This document shows positions 47,806-60,214 of a stretch of DNA of 64,000 bases, in pieces. The translations under genes were made by a program, and so were the position numbers. The notes under the pieces were generated by a model. That model did not search any database and was not told the DNA's origin. It saw only the letters and a list, made by a program, of their open reading frames with translations. How positions within the stretch are numbered: position 1 is the first letter of the stretch; each line of letters begins with the position of its first letter. The stretch is from Vespa crabro (taxonomy: Eukaryota; Arthropoda; Insecta; Hymenoptera; Vespidae), in assembly GCF_910589235.1 (NCBI RefSeq), contig NC_060957.1, positions 310,001 to 374,000 on the forward strand. The letters run 5' to 3'.

Positions 47806-49344
47806 TCACGTGCGTTAAATGATACGATCTCTTTTTTATCGGGCCCGAAGAAAAATTAAAAATTGATATGAACTAGAGTATTTTGATTATGATAAAAGTA
47901 ACGTTATCGGTTGACTCGATTTCGATAAATTGCTCGATGTTTTTATCCGAGAAATCGATTGGATTAACATTTTATAAATTAATATCGTTTTATATTACGA
48001 ATTTAGTACACGATGAAATGTAGGATCCAATTCGTATGTCGTATTAAATCGTTATAAAAGGGTTCGAATGACGTGAAGAGGTGAATCGTAGGCTCAAAGA
48101 GTTCCTCTTTTTAGAGGGCACGAAGAGGGAGAGAGAAAGAGAGAAAGAGAAAGAAAGACTCCCGAGATTCGAGATAAAAGAGGATCGTCTTACCCGCGGA
48201 CATTCATTTAATCTGTCTTCGGGGTGTTGGGTCGTGATCAATGGTGGGACTTAAGTATATCCGTAATCGGGATTTTACGAATTAACGAAGGACGTCTTTA
48301 CGAAAAATCTTATTCGATTCATTCTTTTGGATATTATTCGCGAAAAATTAAATCGTTATTATCGGAATTATCATTCGATATAATAAATCGTAAAAATCAA
48401 CGAAATATCTATCACGGATTTTTATTTTGTAAAAACAATGGTACAATTTTATATAGGTAATATTTGCAAATGTTCGTGGCGATTCATATAAAGGAATATT
48501 AAATGGAGTTTGATTTCAATCGAAGCATACTTAATTACGGCAAACGTTATCGAGCGTATGTGTACGTAATCTCGAAATTAATAAAGTTCCGCAAAGGATA
48601 AGTCCATGCGCATGCACATAGGAAGTTTGCTATAGAAAACCGACCGACCAATCGGGTATCGTGATAACGCCCACACACCAATAGGAAACCCGCAGTACGC
48701 CCACTGATTAGATACCATGGAAATTCTCTCTTCTTTCGCGAAAAGAAATCGATGCTGACAATGGTTGACATCTGCTCTAATAGTCATCGATTTTGATAGA
48801 ATCCGAATAAGTATCGTTATTAGATAAGCTACAAGATACTATGTGACCGAAGTTGAAGGATTTAGCTGATATCGAGTAATGATTTGTCAGATAACTTTAG
48901 ACTTTGATGTAGCGTAATTAAAATATAAATGAATTCATTCTTAAGAAAGAAACGTAGATAATTATTATACAGTTCATTACACTTTGTAGTACTTACAATA
49001 CTACCATAGTCGATGCCGCTTCGTGAATGATGTCGCACAAAAAATGACAGAGAAATTTAATCAGAACTGGTCGGTCTTCAAGGAGATCAAAGATATCGTT
49101 TGAAAGTTACTCATTCGATGGCCAAAGGGCACTTCACTGACTAATAAAACGAAAAATAAAATAAATTCACGTATCTCTAAGAGATCGAATTATCTAAACT
49201 ACACCCGCGTATATTATTACCGATATATCACAGTATCTACACAATCGAAGAAATTATAAATCGCCGAGGAATATGGTCCTTTTTGATAAAAGATCCTTTT
49301 CAACTTTTTTAAACTCCTCGTTTACTCGATCGGAACATAAATAT

Positions 49345-49348
<4 letters not shown>

Positions 49349-49381
<33 letters not shown>
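49349..49381. repeat. (TA)n microsatellite
   Basis: About 33 bases of TA, with shorter TATG and TACA tracts to 49425. Confidence 0.95.
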
Positions 49382-49392
<11 letters not shown>

Positions 49393-50407
49393 GTGTACAT
49401 ATATATATATACATATATATGTATCTATCGATGCATGCGACTCGAAGTCACCGCGTGAACTGAATGCGCCTTCAGATAGTTGAAACGACCTAGGCTGGAG
49501 ACAACACGTTGTACCGGGCTTCTCGAGAATCCACCTCGGTTGCCCTTCTCTGACGAGTAAACTCGAAGCTCCGCCCATGGGTGGAGTTTCTCTTGACCAA
49601 TTAGCGTCTGCTTACGTTTTCGAGTGTATCTAATCGTCGGTAGTAACCCCTCTCGACCTCTGCATCAATCGATCGTTTCATACTCCTCCTGCATCCCCCT
49701 TTCGTCAGCTAAAAGAGCTTCGGAATTCTCTGTAGTATCGGTAAATTCTTCTGTATCGAGGATCTTTCTTCTCATAAAAATCGAAATCGGCTAATATTTG
49801 ATCTTTTACATTGTACTGATTACATACAAAATTCAAAAACTTGTCGATATCAAAGTCGATAGATAGATAAAGTGATATTATCAAGAAAGTAGATTAATAC
49901 GATAATGTTTTAAAATTCGATAATAAACTTTTGATAATTTTTTAACACGATATAAATTAAGCGTGTAAAAAGTGGATTAAAATGGTTTGAGAAAAATAAA
50001 TATAAAAGAGTTATTCTTAGGCGTATATCTAAATACGTAGTATGCATTTAATATATGTAAATAAGTATATCATCACATATTTACGGGTTCGAAATAGGGC
50101 CGGGATGTCCCTTCGTAAGTACCACCTACCTCCTACCTTTTCTTCATCCCTTCTGCCTCCCCCAACCCCAGGTACCCGCATTCAAGACAACGGCCCGTTA
50201 CGCTTCGATCGAACCTGAACCCACGACGCAAACATATCCGCCGAGGTGAACACGTCCTCAAAATTGTCGAGTTCCTACGATTCCCATTTAAAAAGGGAAA
50301 GAGATAGGAGGGACTAGGGACTAGAAACTAATTCATCATTTCACGCTTTTAAGCCATACGTCTATTTACGATAAACGATAATCGACTTATAAAGCTCATT
50401 ATTCTTT

Positions 50408-50424
50408 CTTCTTTTTTTTTCTTT

Positions 50425-50479
<55 letters not shown>
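50408..50479. repeat. long poly-T tract
   Basis: About 70 bases of T with only a few C near the start, the longest homopolymer in the window. On the minus strand it is a poly-A and could be the tail of an old retrocopy, though nothing recognisable precedes it. Confidence 0.95.
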
Positions 50480-50481
<2 letters not shown>

Positions 50482-50728
50482 TAGAACAGTGCAAGCTTTT
50501 CTTTCTTAATTCTTAAAAATGAAAATTTTAAAATATTTAATCGTATAATTTAGAGATTATCACTTTTTTGTTTCATATATTAATACAATCGATAAAAGAT
50601 ATTTCATATCGTTTGAAAGACGACGAAGGGTTTACCAGGACACAGTATTACATGAATTTGATGTCTTAAATATCTCTACATTTGTTGGTGTAACAATGTC
50701 GTAATGACGATTTCCTGTACTTATTCTA

Positions 50729-50803
50729 CACGTGCTTTTTGATATAATGGCACGTGTGCTCCTGATAATCCTAGCGTTACTTCCTACCACGTGCCGACAG
50801 GTG
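50729..50803. promoter_or_regulatory. E-box cluster upstream of gcm
   Basis: Three CACGTG sites (50729, 50751, 50788) and one CAGGTG (50798) fall in 75 bases, about 6.5 kb upstream of the gcm start. CACGTG is bound by Myc/Max, Mitf and Hairy/E(spl)-type factors; CAGGTG by proneural or Snail-type factors. Confidence 0.35.
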
Positions 50804-53800
50804 TGTCAAGACGACTATCAAATAAAAAAACATAGAATAACATTTTTTTTTTTTTTTTTTAAAGAAACCATCTAGTCTATCTTAAGTTTAGTAATAAATT
50901 TCAGAATTCTTAAAGTATACTTAAGTTAATAGACGTTTCCTATATCATTTCTATTTTTATTTGGATATCGTAGAAAAGAGAAAAAAACCAATGTTCTTCA
51001 ACTCATTGATTTCAAAACTTTCAAATAAGTATTGTTACGTCAGAAAATTAAGATTCAAGAGAAGAAACAGAGTTTTATACCAAACGAAAGTCTTCCTCCC
51101 TTGGCTCTTTCTTGGAGCTTTTGAACGCTCTAATAGAACCTCGAGAGAGAGAGAGAGGGGAGAGACGACAGAATCGACAGAGGGATGGTGAGAGAGCAGA
51201 GCAGTGTAGAACAGAGAGAGAGAGAGAGAGTTGGAGGCTGTTTAAACACAGAGGGTGTGCAATCAGGAGTGTTTGCCGCCCCACGAACGAGGAAGCAAGC
51301 GAGTGAGCGGATCAAAGGATAAACGCGAATGGGGTGGGTGGCTGATAGTACGCTGATTTGATTGTTGGCCACGGCTATTGTCCCTGAAACTGGCCTATTG
51401 TATGGCTCCATGCCAGTACACTCTGGTTACTTGCACACAGGTATATATATATATATATAATATACGTACTGGCGAGTGCAGATTCTGTCACTGACACTAT
51501 CTCTGGACTGTTACCCTCTGACCCATGGGAGCCAACCATTCACCGCTGATCCTGCTAACCATCCTTCAGTTTCTACGCAATAAACTCGAAATCGCGCATC
51601 GCTCTTTTACCTCCTGCATGGCTCACTAAAAAGAAAATAGACCAAAAAACAAACAGAAAAAAAGAGAAATATCGAGGTTCGCTTTTGTCTCAAGCGACAA
51701 TTATTGCGAAAAATATGGTGTAAAAAAGTGAGGGTATTATATAGAAGCCTGATGGTCCTTCATTGGGCCGGTATGAATCAGTCCTATCTTTACGTTTCTT
51801 CATTCGTTAAATTCGTTCGCAGTTTTTCGCGAAATCGTCGATTGGCCTGATAGTCGCAAAATTGGGAATTATTTTAATTAATCTTTGGGGAAAAATAACG
51901 ATTGCATTCGTAAATTTGTTCGGGTGAATAGACAAAAAATGCCGATACGATGTTCAATCGATTTATATTTGATTTATTTTTCTCGAGTTCATTGAATTTG
52001 TTTCAATATAACATATAGTACGATTATTTGAATGAATCTTCATATTTATAATTAATATTTCGTCATAGTTACTTCTACGTTTTTCATTCTACTTAAATTC
52101 GACTAAGATCTCTCTTTCTCTCTGTCTATCTGTCTTTCGACGTTTAGACGTGGCGAGCAAGAGCAGACGATACGAAACGAATGAAATTTTCTGCTTATCT
52201 ATTACATCTGTCTTTCATTTGCATACAATGCTCGTCGCGTGTCTCAAAAAAAGCAGCATGTAGGAGGTGACGGTTACTTCTCGAGGCACACTTAAATATT
52301 CCGTCACCTGTCAACCACGTGCGAGCGCCCTCGAATACGATAAAGACTTCGAGTAGTTTTGCTCATAGAGATTTCGTATGCAAAACAGGGATTTGCTTAC
52401 TTTTTACGCAATTCGATGAATACTTCCAACTAAATGCCATTGACACAAATAAAATGTTGTTGATAGTACTTAGTTTTCATTTATTATTGACACTTTTATT
52501 GGGTATTAAAATGTTGTAAAAAAAAAAAAAAAAGAAAAAAAAAATTAAAGAAAAATTATGGGCAATCTTTATTGCTTAAAGTCAAACTTTACTTCTCTCT
52601 TGATCATATCAATGAAAATTTGCAAGAATAATAAAAAGAAATTAATAATTAATTTGCCCCAAAGAAAATAACAATTTCAATTCGTTTTCTTCGATATTTT
52701 TTCTCTAATGGCAACGAACCCTTGATTCAAATGAAAGGCAGATGATGAGTAAGCGGTGCACATTGGTAACCCGCTCGCATCTCTCGGCTCGTGCCGGCTG
52801 CTTCCGGTTTCTCAAAGCAAAGCTGCCTTCTGCTCTCTGAGATCAGATCTGCACCGAAGTTGGTAATCCACTCAACGCGCACCGTGTTAGCTTTATAGAC
52901 CAGAGAGAAGATCGAAGTTCTCACAAAGGGACGTTACGAATTTTCGTGGTTCTATCGGAATAATCTTTCATTCAGATACGAAGAAACTTCCTGATATCGT
53001 TTTGTAAAATAACCAAGCGCATATTCTGAACTCTATACTTGGATGATAATTTACATTTTGGAAAAATATCACTTATTGATATCGCGTTATAACGTATAAT
53101 TTAGAAACACCGTTAGTGTAAAATGAAAAGTAAAATGAAAAAGTAAGCTTTTTAGATGATTTAAGAAAATATTATTCAATAAATTTATGGAATAATTTTC
53201 ATGTTTTTTTTTTTTTTTTTTGGTCCCCTTTGGATAAATTAAACAGATTATACCTTACGTTTGATCGCATTTATCCCCAGGAAAATACGCCCCATGAATA
53301 AAGGCGCACGTTCGCAGAAAAAAAGTACCCCTCGATTCGTCTCTTGGGTGTCGTGACATATGTTTCGGTGCAAAACATAAAGATGAGCCTACGTGAGCAA
53401 AGACCAATCACTTCTCACTTTGATGGGAAATTCTTTTATGGATAGACTAAAGGATTTAAAGGATATTCTTCGTTAGTATTAACGAAACTTTTTTTATTCG
53501 TGAAAAATTATAAAAACGTTAATAAGAAAATATTTTTAGCGGAATAAGTCAAGCTGAGATTAATCGAATCATTAGCTTTATTAGAAATGTTTCAAAAGAT
53601 GTTTTTAATAATTTATCGATTCAAGCTGATAACAAAAATTTTCTTTCTTAATAAATTAATTGAATCAAAAGATACGATAAAGTCCCAACTTTTATATTCG
53701 TTCGTCACGATAGATGTTCTCGATCGATCGATTAGAATCCATGATCTAATCGTCTAATTACAATTAACAGGTAAACGATTCCATTATCCACGTTTAAATG

Positions 53801-53932
53801 CGTTCACACGGTATACGGCTACGTACCTGGTTTCCTATGACTCCACAATTCTCCCACATTCATTAAATCGCGTGAAAGATGTTATCTTTTATCGATAGGA
53901 ATATGATTCTTATAGTATCGCTTAGAACATGA

Positions 53933-53933
53933 T

Positions 53934-53958
<25 letters not shown>
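53933..53958. repeat. (GA)n microsatellite
   Basis: About 26 bases of GA repeat. Confidence 0.95.
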
Positions 53959-53965
<7 letters not shown>

Positions 53966-54085
53966 GGGGGAGCACGTTTGATGATTCTCGATTGAGTTAA
54001 TAGTTAGCGATATTAAGTTGAATGGTTTTCCCTTATTCTCAATCTTCTTATCAATCAATATCACAGTTTTTAAGGATCAATTATA

Positions 54086-54385
54086 TTTCTTAATCTTCCG
54101 ATAGATTATTTTTGATAATATGATATTAATTCTTTGACATTGAGTCGAAATTTTTTAATTTGATACTTAAGGCGAACGTTTTAGAAAATATTTTGGATGA
54201 TTTCTTAGGATTTATCATCTTGATATCTTCTTAATTCCAATTTTTAAGCATTAACAATTTTTTAACGTTGACTATATTTCTTAGTTTAGGTTATGTTCTA
54301 AAATATGATATTAATTCTTTGACATTGATCGATTTCTTTGATGATTTATCATTTTGACATCTTCTTAACTTCATCAATTTACTAT
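54086..54385. repeat. diverged tandem duplication, about 185 bp
   Basis: Shared landmarks occur in the same order twice: TATATTTCTTA, ATATGATATTAATTCTTTGA, a GATGATTT block, TTTATCAT(C/T)TTGA and ATCTTCTTAA. The second copy is shorter. Confidence 0.7.
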
Positions 54386-57300
54386 CCAGTTTGATATTCT
54401 ACGTTATTATTAGAATCTGCGGTATTGTGTCGTGAGTCACGAGTTTTATTTCCGTTTAAACGTATGGTATGAAGTAAGACGAAACGATCTTTATAGGTAG
54501 TTTCAAGATTTAAGTGGCATAGGCAAGGCTTCCCTTGGTCAGAGTCGTCTCCTCGAAGGACCCCCGATTTTCATTGTATACCAATTGAAGCTCGTTTAGG
54601 GCAGGGGGTGGTGGGTAAATTGATTTAAATTGGTTTCGGTCTCGTAACATCTCCACGATGTGGTGGAAGCAAAATGGGAAGTAGAAAAAAATTCTCTTTC
54701 TTTCTCTGAGTTATCGCAACATAAAATCTTTCCACGATACGGGAGCATTTATACACTCTCGCTTTCTATTTCTTTTACCTGAACCTAGCGCGCCTGTCGC
54801 GGCATTATACATTTTTTAGATGAATTTCATCTGTTATTCGTGGATCTTCTTTATTTCTCATTAGGGCACCCGTATGTTCTCAGCTGCGAATCTACGAAAA
54901 TGTAAGGTACGGTTGTCGTTGCATCTACATGTTAGTTTTTAGATCCTCCTGCGTGTCCTTTATCATTAGTCTAATCGCACTTAAGATCTTCGACTTTTAA
55001 CGTTCACGATCATCCCTTTTTTATATATACCATTTGACGTCGTTAAAAGAAAAATTCCTCTTTGATCGAACAGTTCTTGGAAGTCTCATTGACTCCTTTG
55101 TTAAGAATTGGGTCCGAGTCGCGTCCGGTTTACATCGTCCCTTATAAGAACCTTGTATTACTTTGTCAAATATATTCAAATTCGATAACTTTGTGAAATA
55201 GAAAATTGCTTCGTTTTATATGATCGATCGATGTCGATCGTTTGGAAACAATGTCGCAGTGATGCAATAACATTATACTTATACTATATTTACATCCATA
55301 TTGCAAATCCTCGTTTACGTTCCATATTAAAATTTTTTTTTAATCCATCTGTACTCCTCACTTCCGTATGGATGGCGAAAAATGCAGGGTGTCCCTCCGA
55401 ACAATGGGGGTTGTGTATAAATTAAAAGATGCCCTTTTATTAAGCAACCTCTTGAAACGATGGAAACCCCACAGAGAAGATCCTTCACGGTCAGAATCTG
55501 GCACGCGCTGGCGATATAAATTTTGCAATTTTTAAAAACTTACCCTAATGCGAAAAGGGGATGGACTCTATCAGGGATGACTCAAAATGAATCTACTAAT
55601 AGATGAAATCGTTGAAAGAAAGCGAGGAACTACGGAGAGATTCTTTTATATAGGTATTTCTATTTGCTTTTCTTTTTTTGCTTTTCAGGCAAAGAAACTT
55701 TCAGATCGGTATCATCGGGAGAGTGAAGTGGTCCTTTCAGGATAGGAATGTTTCGATGTTTCTAATATTTGTACTTCATAAATCCCTGTAACTTTATATG
55801 AAAGGTATCGGTAAGGGGTTATCAACAAATGTGTTCAAACATATAGGGTGTCACCAAACGCAAAAGGGGCATAACCAAGACCGGTACAACCCCTTGTGTC
55901 AATAATCAACCCTGTAATCCTTTCAGTATGAGGGAGGCACTGGATGCGCTTATAACCGTTGAGAATCGATTCCCAAATGACTTCTTAATTTACACTGCGA
56001 TTAGTCTGTTATCAGAGTTAAACAAAAGTACACCTAATTCTTAATATTTTATCTATTTACGAGTGTTCCTTTATTGCGATAAAAAAGGAGAAAGATTACC
56101 TCTAATAAATTTTCTCTATTAAACTCGATTAAATTTCTAATAAAATCTTCGATATTTATATAGAAATAAACTATTAATGAAGTAGAGTTTTGTATTCTAA
56201 TGTGAACAATAGTATCTAACAAGGATCTCGGTGATGGATCGAATGTTTTTCTTCCATCGAAGTTAGGCACGCGTCGGTTTTCGACAAAAGCAGATAGGAA
56301 ATACGTCCGTACGATTCCAGGAAAAAGGGCCAAAATCTGGCTAGCAATTTTTGACACGAGTCGAAATCAATTCATGAAGCAAAACCGCCTACGTTTATGA
56401 TAATAGAAAGTTAAAATGAAAGGTTAAGGGGAATAGTGGGTGGGATCAAGATGTCGTCCGATGGAAAATCTTTGACAATCGACTTTTACAAAAGACAAAC
56501 TCGTATATCATCGTTGAACGAACATCCTTTTCTCGAGCGAGTAAGTTTCTCTACAAAGTCATTCGATAAATATTTTCTAAAACCATTTTTCCGTTAGATT
56601 TTGGCACGCGCCTATTGATTTCGATCACGCTCGAGTAACCTCGAAATCTTACCTTTCAATCCTCCGTCGTAGTCTATTAAAACGATCGTTCTGTTGTATT
56701 CACGATCAGTGGATTATATTCCTCTGAATGGGAAGATCGAGACACAGTCTGCTCGTAATTCTAGATGAGAGCTTGAAACTTTAGTCTCGTATCAATCGTG
56801 AAAGACATATGGGAAATTTATCTAAAGATTTTCTTATTGGGATTTTTTTTTGTATCCAATTAATTTTTCAATCGGTCGTAAAAAATATTATAGAACATTT
56901 CTAATTATTAATTATTTTCAAATTATTCCCGAAAATATTGTTCCAGGATATTCTCGTGTTTCGAAAGCATCAAAGGTGCAACGAGAGAACCCTATCGTTT
57001 GGCGATGAATTAAAGATAATATAAAGGGGGCTTGTCAAACGGCAATCATCCCCTATTATGTAAGTCTACCCTCTTGCACTATACCTTCGCGGTTCCTGAC
57101 TCGTGTGAACTTTGCGGAAAAGATAGGAAGATAGTGGAGGCTTCTGATCGTCAGGAAATGGAAGTAAATTGATCGGTCGCTTCATGCCTTATTGGCTCGT
57201 CAATCTGCCCACATCGAGCATACAATTAAAGCCTTCATTCTCCTCTACGATCGAATTTTCTCAAACTCCCACGATTCTCTCAATGGATTCATGAATTTTC

Positions 57301-58686
57301 ATCCGTCCGATTTAAGTTTGTTTTCATTGAAATAAGTATTGTTCATCATTGTCCATCAAAGGTTTCATTTAATATCGATTTGATTTTACTTCAATATTCG
57401 TTAAAGCGTAAACCATGAAGGAAATCAAAAGATATCGTTGCATTTCGTTTATTAAAAAAGTCCGAGCAGGTCTCGAAAAGAGCTTCGAGATCGTCGAGAT
57501 AAGATGGTTGCGGAAAAACGGCTCGTCGCGGGGTGCATCAACCCCCGCGTGTTCCCTTATCACGGTATCGGCGTTTAACGACACGATGCATGACGGAGAA
57601 TGGACCACCTGGCGTTAGAGACCACGTGTCGAACCTGGTGGTCACGTGTCCACCATGCCGTACATTCTCTCGAAAAGTACAGCCTTTCCACCTTTCTTAT
57701 GTTCTACGAATGGACTTGAAAAATGTCCCTTTGTTTTTTGCCCTTTAAAAATTATTTTCGTTCGTTCGAAAAGAATTTTCTTTTGATAATGATTGAAATA
57801 ATCATCGAGGAGTTCGAATTATTGAAAATAATTTTGCTGCTTCTAATCTTTATTACATAGGATAATTAGATATATGTATAAGAATTATAGCGTCTTTTAT
57901 TACGTATGAATAAATTTTCGAGCATCCAAATAAACCAATATTTTTCCCATGGATATACATAAGCGTTTCGTAGGACGAAGGGGCACTTCACTGACAGCAC
58001 ATGGGGGTACGGGTGCGTCTCGTACATACCCCATGCTGCGTGGACCAATACGCTACCAGTTCTACTATAGCCCCATAAACATCCCGTGCTCGCCTTCCTT
58101 GGACCTTGTCGAGTGCGTTCGTGTGAATAAGTCTCTCGAGTATTTTGCAAATCGAATCGTTACTACCTTAAAAGATCGTTAACAGTCGTAAGCTAAGAGA
58201 GACTATACGCGCGTTATGTGAATGCTGCTGAGTCCTATCTACTCCCGATAGAAATGATTTATAAACTGTAGCAAATTTTTTTTTTCTTCTTATTTTTCTA
58301 ATAAATCAAAATTATTTGTTTAATTAACGGATACTCTTAACTCATAGATTAGACGTAGTCGTATTTGTCTAGCGATTAACTATAAAAGGGCTTTGTGTGA
58401 ATAATATTGGATATTACAATAGATAAGTGGATCGAATGTGATCGATTGATCAACAAGAATGGACAGAAACATTGACTGGTAGAATCCGACGACAGTAAGA
58501 ACTCTTCTCTATTCGTGACCTTCGATACGAATGCCAGTGGTACAAATGAACGGAATTAAGGGGCTTTTAGAGTCGTAGACAGACTCATAGAGCCTAAGCA
58601 TACACACATAAGCAACGTACACCAGGGGTAGATAACTCCCGAGGGATTTACGAGGGGTTGAGGAGAAGAGAGAAAAAGAGAGACGA

Positions 58687-58713
58687 ACATGACGACGACG
58701 ACGACGACGACGA
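58687..58713. repeat. (GAC)n microsatellite
   Basis: About nine copies of GAC/ACG, a CpG-containing trinucleotide repeat. Confidence 0.95.
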
Positions 58714-60168
58714 AGAGGAAACGCTTTTCGAGGGGTGTGCTCTTTGATTGGTGTGGGAAGATTCACCGTCAGTTAAGCCCTTACACTGACTGCTCCTGCT
58801 AGGGAATTTCTATGTCTTTCACCCACGTATCTTAACAAAGAATTAAACTTTTCTTCAATTTATTCTAATTATTATTTTATCCTTACGTTCCTATTATCAA
58901 ATATTCCCGTGAAATGTTTTCTCATAACTCATCGTTCATTATAAACGTCATATCCTTCTTTTTAACTTTCTCTCTTTATAAAGTATAATGATTTGAAAGT
59001 CTTTTTTTTTCTAGCTTCTATTGTAATTAAATAATTAAAGATAGTTTTTGTCGGATTGTTTTATCTATAGGAGGTGTCACCAGCACATTTCCTTCTTGTT
59101 GTAAGTCACGGCATCGGCCAGTGACTCCATTGTTTCGATTGTCGTTGAGTAAAGCCACAAAGCGCTACCTAAGCGTTACCTACGTTAGCATAAGTAGAAG
59201 CACATAAGTTGTACAAATACGTATATACATAAATGTACATACACATGTGGAAATTGCAGAGAGTTTGGACGGTCTGGGTCGAGCGTGGTTTAAGATATTT
59301 ATCTAACATAAGCATTTGAGTATGTTCCTGGACTTACACAACTGTGTATATCTCTATGTAGAAAATATGATCCACCTAAGTTCCCCACCTAGGGATGCGA
59401 TGGAGACTAATTGAACCAGTTAAAAGGACCATCACCCTATCCAAGCCGAAAGTCAGGGCCGTAAAGTGGCGTGGCGGATACCCCCCGTCCTCACTCTTTA
59501 ATTCATTTATTACTCTTATTATGAGTCGGCCAAGCCGACATCGGGATAAGAATTTCATCCAATACACATACCGTTAGTTTTTACTCAATTTTCTTAACTC
59601 TCCTTTTATATTTATAATGATATTATCTTCATATTCAGTTTTTTTATTATTATCAAAACGTGATCGAATTTAAAGGAAAAATTGTTCAAACTAATTGGTA
59701 AGTATGGATTTCACATAGTATACTAACATGATATCCTGAAACTAAGACAAATTTCAATTACTATTAGAGAAGATAAATTTCATTTTGAAGGATGACTTGT
59801 GTTTTCTTAAGGGATGACTTGTCATCGGGATATGACTTTAGTTCTTCCCTCCGAATGGTAACGCTCAATTTGCTTCTACTTTTCAAAGCAACATATCACA
59901 AATTTCGGATCGAACGTTTATTTAAAATGCACAATATAAAATACGATGATGGTTAAAGTGATGCGTACGCGTGGCACAGGAGTCGTGGAATTTCGACGAC
60001 CATATGTCAGTGAATCTACCCCCCGTGAACACCGGCTCGTAGTTTCTTTATAACCCATGAAGAATTTATTCGCTGTCGGTGTTAATTTGTTTAACCGCCG
60101 TAACGTACAATAGTTTTATCATGTAAGCATTTCTGTTCTTTTGTAATAGCCGTCTTCCTCCAAACCCT

Positions 60169-60172
<4 letters not shown>

Positions 60173-60211
<39 letters not shown>
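60173..60211. repeat. (CT)n microsatellite
   Basis: About 38 bases of CT repeat. Confidence 0.95.

Positions 60212-60214
<3 letters not shown>

Noticed and set aside
57369..57618. Overlapping open frames on both strands near 57.4-57.6 kb
   Set aside because: No domain, splice site or codon bias supports either; the region is better seen as non-coding with E-boxes.
59525..59539. GTCGGC-CAA-GCCGAC hairpin
   Set aside because: Six-base arms are expected by chance in a window this size.
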